From positions 65,610-94,435 of the forward strand of contig NW_005434621.1 in assembly GCF_000315625.1 (NCBI RefSeq): 28,826 nt of DNA, in the 5' to 3' direction. A program made the translations under genes and the position numbers. The notes under the pieces are model-generated. The model was not told the origin of the DNA, made no database searches, and worked only from the letters and a program-made list of their open reading frames with translations. Positions 10,593 to 19,712 of the stretch are shown piece after piece; within the stretch, counting starts at the first letter, position 1, and every line of letters begins with the position of its first letter. The stretch comes from Guillardia theta CCMP2712 (taxonomy: Eukaryota > Cryptophyceae > Pyrenomonadales > Geminigeraceae).

Positions 10593-12395
10593 TTCTTTCT
10601 CCAGCCTATTCCCCATCTTCCTCCACTGCCTTCCTTGGCTCGTCATAATATTCCATTCAGGATGTGGTGAGCGGATCTCTATCGCCTGTAAGTTCTGTGC
10701 CCTGTGCGGATACACTTTCCGCCGTCCTTCCTCTCAGGTATACCAAGCTCCTCCTCCTGCTCTTGCTGCTCCTCCTCCTGCTCTTGCTGCTCCTACTCCT
10801 ACTCCTGCTCCTTCTGCTCCTCCTGATCCTGCTTCCTTACCCTCCTTCATTCCTCGCTTCTCCATCTCTCAGCAACTCTCCTCAAGTCTCCTTCCCATCT
10901 CTGCTCCTCGTCTTGATTCTCCTCCCAGCCGAACTCGGCCAAGGACGGAGCAGCGTCTCCCCTCGCTGCTCTTGCCCCCGACAGCGCGTCTACCGAAGGG
11001 GGAGCAGGGGAGGGTCTGGAGCTCCGCAAGCTCAGCTCTGCCTCCTCCCCAGTCAGCGCCTCCTCTGCTGGAGGGTCCAACCAGGAGAGCCGTGTATCGA
11101 GCCCCCATGTCCTCAGTACAGGAGGAGGAGGAGGAGGAGCGAACCAAGCGGAGGAGGAGGGAGCGGGCGAAGAGGCCAGTGTGAGCGGAGGAGGAGCAGG
11201 AGGAACGCCCAGACCGACAGTGACGAGGGTGACGGCAAACTCGCTGGAGCTACACAAGATCAAAGAGCAGGTGAGAAACGAAAGGGGGAGGGGGGGGAGG
11301 GAGAGGGGAAGGGGGGGAGGAGGAGGAGGAGGGGAAGGAGGAGGAGGAGGGGGAGAATATTGACAGGAAGCAGGCGAGACGAGCAAGAGAGAAGCAGCTG
11401 CTTGCCAGATTGCAGTCTTTGCTCTTTGATCAACGAGATTCTCCTCCCTCTGCGTCGGAGGTGAGCCCACCTCAGTTTCCCTCCCCTTCTCATCTTCTCC
11501 CGTGCCTGTGCTTCCTGCTCCTCCTCGTCCTCTTTCTCCTCCTCCTGCTCCTCCTGCTCTTTGTGCGTCTCCTCCTCTGATGCTCCCTCCTTGTCCTGGT
11601 CGCGCTCTTCTGACGCTTTTGCTTCTTCAGGTCACCTACAACTTCGTCCTGGGGTGTGCGGTAGACGCGCTTAAAGATCGCTTCCTTCGCAAGGGAATGA
11701 GCATCGCCCACCTTGGTAGTTACCTCCTCCTGCCCTGCAGCTCCTCCTGCTCCTGCTCCCGTTGCTACTCGTGCTCCCTGCTCCCTGCTCCCTGCTCCTG
11801 CACTTGCTCCTTCTGCTCCCTCTGCTGCTCCTGCCCCTGCTGCTGCTCCTGCCCTTGCTGCTGCTCCGACCCGCGTCTCATCTGCCTGCAGGCCTCGAGG
11901 AGCTCGCACTTGAGCCTGCAACGCCGAGGGGGCAGGAGGGAGGAGGCAGCGGGAACGCGGAGATGGAGAAGCATAAGATAAAGGAGCAGCAACGGCGGGC
12001 GAGGAAGCGACAGCTGCTGTCCACACTGCAGAGCATGGTGCTAGGGGAGGCAGAAGCTACGACCAAATCATCGGGGATAACGTGAGGAAGGGGAGAGAGT
12101 CAAGGGGGATGGAGGGAGAGGAGGAGGGGAGGACAAAGAAGAGGGAAAGGAGTATGACGAGCACACAGGGGGAACTACATCCTTGAGCTGGTGGTGGTGG
12201 AACTGGAGAAGGAACGACTGGAAGCACCTGCGGTAAGGAAGGAGGAGGAGGAAGTGGAGCAGGAGCAGGAGCAGGAGAACACATGAGAGTTAGCAGCAGC
12301 AAGAGAGCATGGGTTGGCGGGTTATGGAGGAGTGAGGCTCTTATGACTTGTGTGGTGAGCAGGCGAACGTGGCGGTGAAGGTGGAAGGAGATTAA
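8076..12395 (+). CDS. Large nuclear-type protein with two tandem bHLH-like modules
   Basis: Proposed exons: 8076-8141, 8310-8384, 8510-8629, 8739-8870, 8920-8970, 9083-9364, 9624-10334, 10461-10523, 10661-10687, 10929-11270, 11374-11460, 11631-11715, 11892-12081, 12169-12232 and 12363-12395, giving 775 residues; if the last donor is not used it ends at 12286. Exons from 9083 on are well supported by phase; the first four and the 10461 acceptor are less certain. The N-terminal two thirds is low-complexity (Lys/Glu, Ser, Gly/Ala, Gln) with islands such as KRTKLDIFGSDNS and VPVLVKSDGTKIPLSG. The C-terminal third holds two similar modules: HKIKEQARRAREKQLLARLQ with VTYNFVLGCAVDALKDRFL (about 618-675), and HKIKEQQRRARKRQLLSTLQ with ITGNYILELVVVELEKERL (about 708-762). 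His, Glu and Arg-Arg fall at the H5, E9, R12 and R13 positions of bHLH basic regions, and a Leu at position 23 of helix 1. A DNA-binding regulator is an inference; the usual R10 is Gln or Ala nearby. Many introns carry microsatellites. Confidence 0.7.
10338..10431. repeat. (CTC)n microsatellite in intron
   Basis: A CTC/CTCCTT tract filling most of the proposed intron 10335-10460 of the bHLH-like gene. It is open in all sense frames and would read as poly-Leu or poly-Pro if not spliced. A similar tract fills part of the intron at 9365-9623. Confidence 0.85.
10530..10835. repeat. CTGCTC/GCTCCT hexamer arrays in two successive introns
   Basis: Two arrays, about 10530-10590 and about 10748-10835, separated by the small proposed exon 10661-10687. 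Both are built from permutations of the TGCTCC hexamer also seen at 7064-7180. Confidence 0.85.
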
Positions 12396-12629
12396 AATCA
12401 CAAGAGAGGAGGTGTGAAGGAGCGACAAAGAGTGCGAGGAGGAGGAAGAGGGGAGGGTGTTCAAGTAGCTCTGGAGGGTGGCGACTAACGGTTGCATTGT
12501 TTCAATTTGTTCACAACGATTTCTATAAATTTGGTTACATGTCATGAAGTTTATCTTTCCACTTCTCTTCTTGCTCCATCTGAATGTTCTTGCCCAACCG
12601 TCTCCTGCTGCTGCTGCTGCTGCTGCTGC
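12396..12629. other. Tail-to-tail intergenic region
   Basis: About 230 bp between the 3' end of the bHLH-like gene and the stop codon of the minus-strand membrane protein. A (CTG)n tract (about 12605-12630) abuts the latter's stop codon. No gene is seen. Confidence 0.7.
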
Positions 12630-13826
12630 TCAAACCTGTTTCCTCTGCAATCTTTCCTGCTCCATGCCCCCCGCTAGAATCTGCTCGTTCTTGGCATGAA
12701 ACTTGGAGGCGATCCATTCGCCCAAGTTCTCGATCATGTTAGGCTGCTTCTCCCCTCTGCTCCTCGCCGCTTCCACCTCCTTCCTCTCCTTCCTCCTCTC
12801 CTCCTTCCGCTTCTCCTTCTCCACCAGCGTCGTCGACGTCTTCTTGCCCGCGCCCGCGCTCCCCGCCTTCTTCTCCGCCGCCCTCCCAACTCCCTCCGAT
12901 TTCCTCGCCGCCTCCCACGACTCGACTGTGTCATACCCTCCTGCTGCTGCGATCGCTCTAATCGTATCGTCAGGAACGAACTCTCCATCATCCGTTGCCT
13001 TCATCGTTACGTTCTCGATCCTCACCGTCCCTCCCTCATGACCCTCCCCCGTCTCCTTCGCCTGCTCGTCCTTCTTCAGCCGCGCCTCTGCCTTCTTCCG
13101 CAAGTTCTCCAGCATGTCCTCCTCTTTCCTCCAGTGATCTTTCCTCCTGGTGGCTCCTGACGACCATCTCCGTCCTCCTCTCGCCTCTGCCCTCATCGCA
13201 CTGTGATCGACAACTGTGAACGCAACGATCAATCAAGTCATCGCCATCATCATCACCACCACCAACACCATCATCACCACCATCATCATTTTCAATGCGA
13301 TGATGATCATGATCATCATCATCATCATCATCATCGCATTCAAGACGAGCTCAAGAGAAAAGAGAACTTTACCATCACTTGCTCCCAGATAATCTTGACT
13401 GCTGTCAAACACATTCCCATCGTCCTCATGGTCCCCTGGGAAGTAATGTTCTCCCTTCTACAGCGTTCCATCAGTCCAGCCGTGTCATCCATACAAACTC
13501 ACCTTCATCTCCTTGATCCCCGCAAGCACCTCAACGTTCGTCTGCGACATCTTCCCAGCTCTATGGGCAGGATGGGGGGAGGAGGCGGAGGACGGGGCAA
13601 GGACTGTGGGGTTGAACCCTCCTACGGTATAGCCGACGACTAGCAGGAAGGCAGAAGCAACGATTGCCCGAGAGGCCAGGAGAGTGTAAGAGGGAGGGGA
13701 GGACAGAGAGTTTGTAGGATGCTTCTTGTGCTGTTGGTGGTGAGAGGAGGAGGAGGAGGGCGGGGGGGGCGGAGAGGGCGGGGAGGAGGAGGAGGAGGGA
13801 GGGATAGTACTCGCTTCTGCCTCCAT
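12630..13826 (-). CDS. Single-pass membrane protein with basic coiled-coil tail, unrecognised family
   Basis: Three exons: complement 13826-13503, 13457-13373 and 13213-12630, phases 0 and 1, giving 330 residues. I do not recognise the family. Residues 1-46 are Ser/Pro/His-rich. A hydrophobic helix at about 48-67 (LLASRAIVASAFLLVVGYTV) is the only membrane segment and could be a signal anchor. Next comes an acidic stretch (EHYFPGDHEDDGNVFDSSQD) and a highly charged C-terminal half rich in Lys, Glu and Arg with coiled-coil character (EEDMLENLRKKAEARLKKDE; KEKRKEERRKERKEVEAARS). One less simple segment, about VRIENVTMKATDDGEFVPDD through AAGGYDTVESWEAARKSE, may be a small folded domain. Intron 2 (159 nt) is built of ATG/ATC triplets. 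Its head-to-head neighbour at 14124 also has an N-terminal membrane helix followed by coiled coil, but I see no clear sequence similarity. Confidence 0.75.
13235..13340. repeat. CAT/CAC triplet repeat with intronic inverted repeat
   Basis: CATCAT/CACCAC triplets fill the second intron of the minus-strand membrane-protein gene. Within them AATGCGATGATGAT (13294-13307) is the exact reverse complement of ATCATCATCGCATT (13327-13340), a 14-bp stem with a 19-nt loop. Confidence 0.85.
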
Positions 13827-14123
13827 GTCGGCTGTCGCTGATGACCGGTCGCACGGCTAGGTGAAGAGTTTTTGTTTCTTTCATTCGCAGTATTTTACAC
13901 AATTTTATTCCTATTAGATCAATAAATTTTATTGTTTTGAAGATCTAAATAATTTTTAATTCTTTTTTTATTTGAAAATATATTGTCTGTTTATACAGTT
14001 TATACAGTTCATTGTATCGTTCCAATCCAGAAGTCTCTGCCGGAAATAGGGCAAGGAGCGCCATGCTGGGGGAACCCTGAGGGTGGGGGCGGAGGAGAAG
14101 AAGGTGGAGTCGGCGTCGCCGCC
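13827..14123. promoter_or_regulatory. Head-to-head promoter interval
   Basis: About 300 bp between two divergent start codons. It contains a strongly AT-rich block (about 13880-14010) with runs of T and A, unlike the GC-rich exons around it. Core promoters of both genes probably lie here; no defined box is assigned. Confidence 0.5.
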
Positions 14124-15535
14124 ATGCAGAGGACAAGAGAACATGATGGAGAGAGAAACAAGAAGAACACTGCCAAGCTCGCTGCTTCAATCATCAGCGT
14201 GCTGCTACTGCTGCTGTGTTGTTCCTCCCTCCTTCGTAGCGGAGGAGGGAGGATGGAGCTTGGAATGTTGGGCAAGCAGGGTGAGATGTGCCTGATGTGA
14301 TGTATCATTACTGATATATTTCTGTGTTTCTTGCTCCTTGTTCTTCTCCTCTGTCATTATCTTTCACCTATCTCATCCTGCTCTCCTGCTCCTGCTCTCC
14401 TGCTCCTGCTCCTGCTCCTGCTCCTCACCTTTCCCCTGCATGTCCCTTCGGTGGTTCCAGAAAGCTTGAGGGAGCCTTTGGTACGATCGCGCAGAGCAAG
14501 ACAATCGGAACTCGTACAGAAACCCCGAGGTTTCTATCAGGGAATGGCGAGCGGTCTAGAGGGGATCCTTCATAAACTGAAGCAGATGGGTGCGGTTTTC
14601 AACTTCCTCCTCCTTCACCTTCATCATCTCACCTTCTCCCTCAGCTTCTCTCAACTCTCATCCCTCCCTCCCTCCCTCCCTCCCGCCTCCCTCCTTCTTT
14701 CTGAGCCTGACTCCCTCTTGCAAGATTTGGGATCGGAGGTGAAGCAGCATCAGCGCGACGCGGCGAAGGAGCAAGTTTCTCAACAAAAGGAGCTTCTGGA
14801 TTTAGCGTCAACGATGAACAGCGAGAAGGGGAAGTCGTCAGCAAAGAGCATCCTCCGAAACCTGCAGAAAGAACTGTTTGCCAGTATCGACGTCAAGTCG
14901 CAAGCGCGAAGGCGGATACGATCAAGACAACTCCCTCCCTCACCTCCTGCGAGGCCGGCGAGCGAGAGAGAGGGACGGCAGGTTGAGACCAGAGAAAGAA
15001 GAATGAATCGAGCATGACGAAGTTTCAGGCGGTCAAGCAGGTTGGTCGTGGGGATGAAGGCGAACATAGCGGAAGGTGACAATGACAGCGACTCTACTGC
15101 TCATTCCAATGCCTTACTCTCTCGTTCCAAGGCATCCGACGCAAGAAGTCGCCAGTAGGAAGCAGAAGCAAAATCTGAGGGTTGAACCCCGAGCTGCTGC
15201 TGCTCCCCGGGAATCGAAGCTCTCTAAGAAGGTCCGGCGGGAGGTTTGAGTTTTCTCGGGATTGAAGTTGGACGCGCAGGCTGAGATCAAGCAGGAGCTG
15301 GAAGATGCTCAGGTCCTGCGTGCCTCGCCCCCTCTCGTGAGGAAGCTCATGCTCGCTCTCAGGCAGTTGCGGATGCCGCGTGGTCCGGGCAACCAAGAGG
15401 GGAGGGAGGGGATGAAGGTCAGAGACTTTTGTTGATACCTGCAGCTAGCTGTTATGATCTTCTTCCTGCTTCTCACTAGCGACGTTCTTGTGCAGAAGGA
15501 TCGAAGGAGGAAATCGTCTCCAGCGTCTCAATTGG
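14124..15535 (+). CDS. Membrane-anchored coiled-coil protein, runs into assembly gap
   Basis: Secure exons: 14124-14280, 14461-14589, and an exon starting at 14725. A good exon 15268-15417 and another starting near 15504 point to continuation into the gap at 15536. The exon structure between about 14900 and 15267 is unresolved: the exon at 14725 has an in-frame stop at 15015-15017 unless spliced earlier. The start has the context GCCGCCATG. The protein begins with a charged segment, then a hydrophobic helix (LAASIISVLLLLLCCSSLL), then SLREPLVRSRRARQSELVQK, GFYQGMASGLEGILHKLKQM and a coiled-coil-like region (LGSEVKQHQRDAAKEQVSQQ; KSILRNLQKELFASIDVKSQ). The later exon encodes LDAQAEIKQELEDAQ and PLVRKLMLALRQLRMPRG. 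I do not recognise the family. A type II or anchored membrane protein is an inference. Introns 1 and 2 carry TGCTCC and CCCT repeats. Confidence 0.6.
14381..14425. repeat. TGCTCC-type array in intron
   Basis: TGCTCC/TGCTCTCC units in intron 1 of the coiled-coil gene, just upstream of the 3' splice site at 14460. A CCCT tetranucleotide run (about 14663-14690) lies in intron 2. Confidence 0.85.
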
Positions 15536-15635
15536 NNNNNNNNNNNNNNNNNNNNNNNNNNNNNNNNNNNNNNNNNNNNNNNNNNNNNNNNNNNNNNNNN
15601 NNNNNNNNNNNNNNNNNNNNNNNNNNNNNNNNNNN
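15536..15635. other. Assembly gap of exactly 100 N
   Basis: One hundred N, a conventional placeholder for a gap of unknown size. It is followed directly by a run of eleven G, which probably reflects difficult or low-quality sequence at the contig edge. Confidence 0.99.
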
Positions 15636-15726
15636 GGGGGGGGGGGATTGAAAGAGGAGTGGGAGTGGAGTGGAAAGGAGTGGTGGATATGGGTGGTAAG
15701 AGAAAATATGAGATTCTTCTTTGTAG

Positions 15727-15937
15727 GATGGTGGAGGGGACCTAAGGATGAGCCTGCCATCGGTGGGGTGAGTTTGAGATTCTACTCCCTCGCTCCAGAG
15801 TTGCTTCTTACAGTAGAGAGCAGTATTATTCGGACTCGGGATACGCTATCATCTACACTCCAGAACATCCAGAAGGTGTAATCGTAGCAGACCCGATGGC
15901 CGAGTGTCTGCCGGGTATGAGCGCATATTACAAATGA
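15727..15937 (+). CDS. 3' exons of a plus-strand gene (5' part in gap)
   Basis: Two probable exons, 15727-15767 and 15824-15937 (ending TGA), joined in phase 0. The last encodes a Tyr- and Pro-rich tail, YYSDSGYAIIYTPEHPEGVI then VADPMAECLPGMSAYYK. Its codon pattern and lack of simple repeats argue for real coding sequence. It may be the end of the coiled-coil gene at 14124, which is on the same strand and runs into the gap, or a separate gene. The junction between the two exons is tentative. No family is recognised. Confidence 0.5.
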
Positions 15938-16290
15938 GTGTATTGTCACAATGTGAATGGCAGGAACAGGCATACCATGCTACCGAGCAGGGAAGGTTGC
16001 TTTTTTGTAAACATTGTTGTTTCAGTTTTTCTTGTCCTTCGATGACCAAGGGTCTTGTTACCTGAAGCTTTTTAATTGGATTATAAATAGACATGAACAT
16101 TGTATCCATCTTCTCGTATATGGCTTTCATTTCTGCAGCTCTATCATCAGCATAAAACAATATTTTTTGGGTTGAGAAAATTGCGATCTTTATCATCAAG
16201 TTTGCGAAAATCAAAAAAATGTTTCTACTATGGCTTCATTTGCGCAAGGTTGTGCGCTACAGAATACTCTGATTCGTTGAGTAGTAAATG
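15938..16290. other. Tail-to-tail intergenic region with possible orphan exon
   Basis: AT-richer spacer between two convergent genes. On the minus strand, a segment at about 16064-16138 is preceded by GAGCTGCAG and followed by GTAACAAG, splice-like signals. It encodes MKAIYEKMDTMFMSIYNPIK and continues KLQ. It could be an alternative 3' exon of the gene at 16291-17193 or chance. Nothing else is seen. Confidence 0.4.
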
Positions 16291-17193
16291 TTACGGTGCA
16301 TCCCTCATCACAACTTTTGCATAGAATCGTGATCCACTGCTGTTCGTTCTTCGCCCCACTGGTGAAGCTTGTCTTCTAACAGGAGATTCAGGGCGTCGAA
16401 CGGGCGACGAAGGCTGACGGATAGGAGAAGACGGCGGTTGTTGTTGCTGCTGCTGCTGACGTGTAGTGCCTCCACGATGTGTCTGCAGAACAAGAGAAAG
16501 TCAGTCCACGCAGGGAGAGGACACGATGCAGAACCGTCGTCTCCTCCAATATGTAGTCCATCTTAGTCAACATTCGCATTCGTCGGTGCTCTGCTTCAGA
16601 AGTTCGTGCTCGCTGGAACTGTAAAGATCCTGCAGTTGGAGCAGCGTGAGACAACAAGGAAGACCGACCATCGAGAGCTCTGACCTCCCATGCTCGACGA
16701 GTCCTGCTGGTACTGAACGTTCTGGTTTACGTTCTCTGACATCATGTAAAATTGCTGTGGAGAGAAAGGACAAGGAGTCAGTGTGTACCATGGAGAGGAA
16801 ACTTCTCTATATTTTCACCTCGGATGCATATGATTCCATCGAGTGCTGTGATTCGTTGTCCGACAAGCCCTCCCTGAATTCTTCTGACCCATCCTCTCGG
16901 TACGAATGGATGCTCCCCTCGCGAATATACTTGGGTGAATTCTTCTCATAGGCAGCATCCCAGTAGCCACGAGAAGACTTTGCTCTCTGCTGGCACACCA
17001 TCAGGAGCTCATCAATCTCCTTGTGCCTGTTGCAGATTCTGTCCAGCCTCCCCAAGATCAGCCATGCCGCGGCACACGATGCAACTATGAGAGCGACCGC
17101 AGCTATAGACGCAACGACTACCAATGACCTCACCTGTTCACTGACTGCACTCTGTACTAGATTATTTAGAATGACTTCGGTCGACATGGACAT
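16291..17193 (-). CDS. Membrane protein with polyQ and Ser-Pro-Arg tail, unrecognised family
   Basis: Four exons: complement 17193-16819, 16754-16685, 16629-16535 and 16482-16291, with matching phases (0, 1, 0), giving 243 residues. I do not recognise the family. A strong hydrophobic helix (residues about 23-46, SLVVVASIAAVALIVASCAA then AWLIL) follows a short N-terminus, so one membrane segment is likely. After it come LDRICNRHKEIDELLMVCQQ and acidic/Ser-rich sequence (REDGSEEFREGLSDNESQHS). The middle exons encode QFYMMSENVNQNVQYQQ and an Arg/Glu helix with MLTKMDYILEETT. The last exon has seven Gln, then a basic tail with SSPIRQ, SSPVRR, ESPVRR and ASPVGRR, resembling proline-directed kinase sites. 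The protein ends VMRDAP. Localisation and role are unknown. It is head-to-head with the NIF3-family gene. Confidence 0.75.
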
Positions 17194-17996
17194 TGAATGT
17201 TGAAACTAACTTTCTCCCCCAGCTCAACTGAGATCAAGATGATAAGTATATCTTAAGTTTTCACAGCTTTCGGGGTCTTCGCGTCAAATGGGACACTGTT
17301 TTCCAGCGCTGAAAAGGTGGCAGGAGACGGACTGGAGAGTGAAACTTGCAATGATAGACTGAGACTCAGACGACGACGAGACAACCTTGTTCCTTGTCTC
17401 AGTGACTGATCAAGAGGCTTCTTCCTGGGGTTTCTTGTCTTACCTTACCGTCTCACCGACCTCTGTTATATGCGATTTCTCCTTTTACCGCGACCATGCA
17501 CTGTGTTCCACATCCAGGTTTGACAACGAAAAGTTTCCCTCGTTTCAATCGACAGAGCTTTTTATTTGAACCTTATATTGTATTATTTGTAATTTTCTTT
17601 TATTATTTGGAAGATATTGAGGAAATGTACCTCGCGATGACCTTGTGATAGACTACCTCTGCGAATTGATTTGAGCTGTACGAATCGATCATCACCCGCA
17701 TGTTTATTTGTGTTATAGGGGTCCTCTTTACTATTGCTTTCGGTGGAACGTGAGCACCCAAAAACATTTTCGCACTTCTTGTGGTACTGAATATTGTACG
17801 AACATATATCTTTTAAAAACATGTGACGAGCCTTTAAAACTTAATAAGGCTATCTCTCGAGTGGCTGATTGGAAAGAACAACTGTTCGTATCCACTCAAG
17901 AGGTCGTCACGTTACCTTCCTTTGACCCCCAGTCACGTTACCGGTACTTTTCGCCGGGAAGCCGCCGGATTTTGTCCGGGGAACAGCAGCGCCACG
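17194..17996. promoter_or_regulatory. Divergent promoter interval upstream of the NIF3-family gene
   Basis: About 800 bp between divergent start codons, AT-richer than the flanking exons, particularly 17550-17620. Only short open frames occur, including a 79-codon minus frame at 17583-17822 with no recognisable motif or splice signals. I see no gene and no defined promoter box. Confidence 0.5.
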
Positions 17997-19564
17997 ATGC
18001 TGGGTTGGGTGACGAGAGCAGTGCAGGCCATGCAGGAGATGTTTCCGCTGGAGCTTGCTGAGGTAGGGGGAGGATGAGGAGGCATGAGGAGGCAGTGAAG
18101 AGACTGAGAGGTCAAAGAGGACAGAGAAGATAGAGGGGGGAGGGAGGGAGGGATGGAGCAGAAGTACCAATTGTCTGCTCTGTTTTCTGCTACGCCAAAC
18201 ATGGTATGAAACTCACTCAGCTGCGCTAGCCGTGGGACAATGTGGGGATCCTGGTGGAATCTTCCTTCACCGAAGAGGAAATCGGCGAGTCTGGAGCCAT
18301 CCTGTTCACGAATGACCTCACTGAGAAGGTAGCGAGCCCTGGAGCATGAATTGACTGATAGTGGGAGCTTCAAGGTTCTGGAAGAGGCGCTTTCGGCTGG
18401 GGCAAAGCTTATTATTACTTATCATCCTCGTCCCTTTGGCTCGTTCAAGAGGTCATCTCCTCTCGCGATCTGCAACTCTGGCATGAGATGGAATGCAGGC
18501 TAAATCTCTCCGACGTCACGCAACGGATAGTGCTTCGCTGTGCGAGGGCGGGAATATGTGTCTACTCCCCCCACACTGCGTGCGACAATGCATCGGGGGG
18601 AGTGAACGATTGGCTGGCACAGGCATTTTCGTCGGATCCTCAATCAATCAGCCCTGTCAAGCCCATGAAGATAGAAGGTAATGTAAACAGCACGATGAGG
18701 CTGGAGGCGCCAGTTGTGACAACTGTGCCTCGCCTGAAACCAGTCACACCCTCCATCCCCTCCTTGGTGCTTCAAGACGCATTTGAAGCCATGGTGGCAG
18801 GTTATCCTGGGGCAGGATCCGGGAGGATCGTACAGTTACAAGAGCACATCTCACTGAAGGATGCGGTGGAGGTGAACAACCCTCAAACCCTGCTCAAGTA
18901 CTCCAGGTCTCACGTGCAGTTGTTGCGGCAGGTCGTCAAGAAGCGATGCTGTCTTGAGCATGTCCGGTTGGCCGTCAGCGAGAAGGCATCCAACCCTCCC
19001 GCCGACTTCATGACGATCACTGACTTGCGTGCTCTCAGTGCCAAAGGGGGGCGAAACTCGAGAACATCAAGATCAAGAGTGTAGCGGTGCAAGCTGGGTC
19101 GGGAGGGAGCGTTCTGCTGGGGTGCCCAGCGGATCTCCTCGTCATGGGAGAGATGAGTCACCATGACGCGTTGGCAGCTATTGCTGTAAGTTGCTATCTT
19201 CCCTTCGGAGTATCCTCAACATCCTTGTCTTCAATCTGCAGCTCTTGTCCAACCTACCAAATTCTCTCTTTCCTCCAACGTACCCCCCTCCCTGACGTGC
19301 CCCTCGCTGCTGCTCCTCAGCTCTGTTTCTATCCATGTTTGTCTCATTCTTAGCTTCTGGCAGGCTGGCTCGAGCGTCATTCTTACAGAGCACTCAAATT
19401 CTGAGAGAGGCTTTTTGCCCCAAATGGTCGATCTGTTGCAAACAAGGTAATGAATGGCAAGGTGTCTACATTTCTTGATTGTGTGTAGGATGCAGGCGGC
19501 AGGCTACGACAAGCTTCAATACATCATCTCGACTACGGATTCCGACCCTCTTTCAGTCGTCTAG
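17997..19564 (+). CDS. NIF3L1: NIF3-family (NGG1-interacting factor 3-like) metal-binding protein
   Basis: Exons 17997-18062, 18230-18328, 18375-18451, 18499-18871, 18920-18973, 19039-19185, 19364-19446 and 19489-19564, all in phase, giving 324 residues. An optional in-frame intron at 18678-18743 (66 nt) would give 302. NIF3/DUF34 proteins are conserved dinuclear-metal proteins whose biochemical role is still debated. Family landmarks are LAEPWDNVGILVE, ALSAGAKLIITYHPRPFGSF, RAGICVYSPHTACDNASGGV, PGAGSGRI, VAVQAGSGGSVLL, GEMSHHDALAA, EHSNSERGF and the terminal STTDSDPLSVV. Metal-ligand candidates are the His of YHP, the Asp of ACDNA, and the His and Glu of HSNSER. Many homologues have HHP where this has YHP, so one first-shell His may be missing. 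No targeting peptide is evident. The 3' end lies about 150 bp from the convergent lipoyl gene. Confidence 0.93.
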
Positions 19565-19712
19565 TGCTGTTTTGCACTTCGAAATGAGGATCTGGAAAAC
19601 AAAAAATGCCATCCAGCACAAATCCTTCTTCGGCTTCTCAGATTCAGTACATTCGCATGAAACATCAGCCTGCGCATATGACCCTTGCCATCCTCTTCGT
19701 CATCTGCATCTT

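Noticed and set aside
10664-11464. 266-codon frame starting with a poly-Leu run
   Set aside because: The Leu run is a translated GCTCCT microsatellite in an intron; the real exon at 10929-11270 is in another frame.
19565-19712. Missing E2 catalytic-domain exons downstream of the lipoyl gene
   Set aside because: Searched the minus strand of the short spacer; no HxxxD-type segment and no room for a 230-residue domain.
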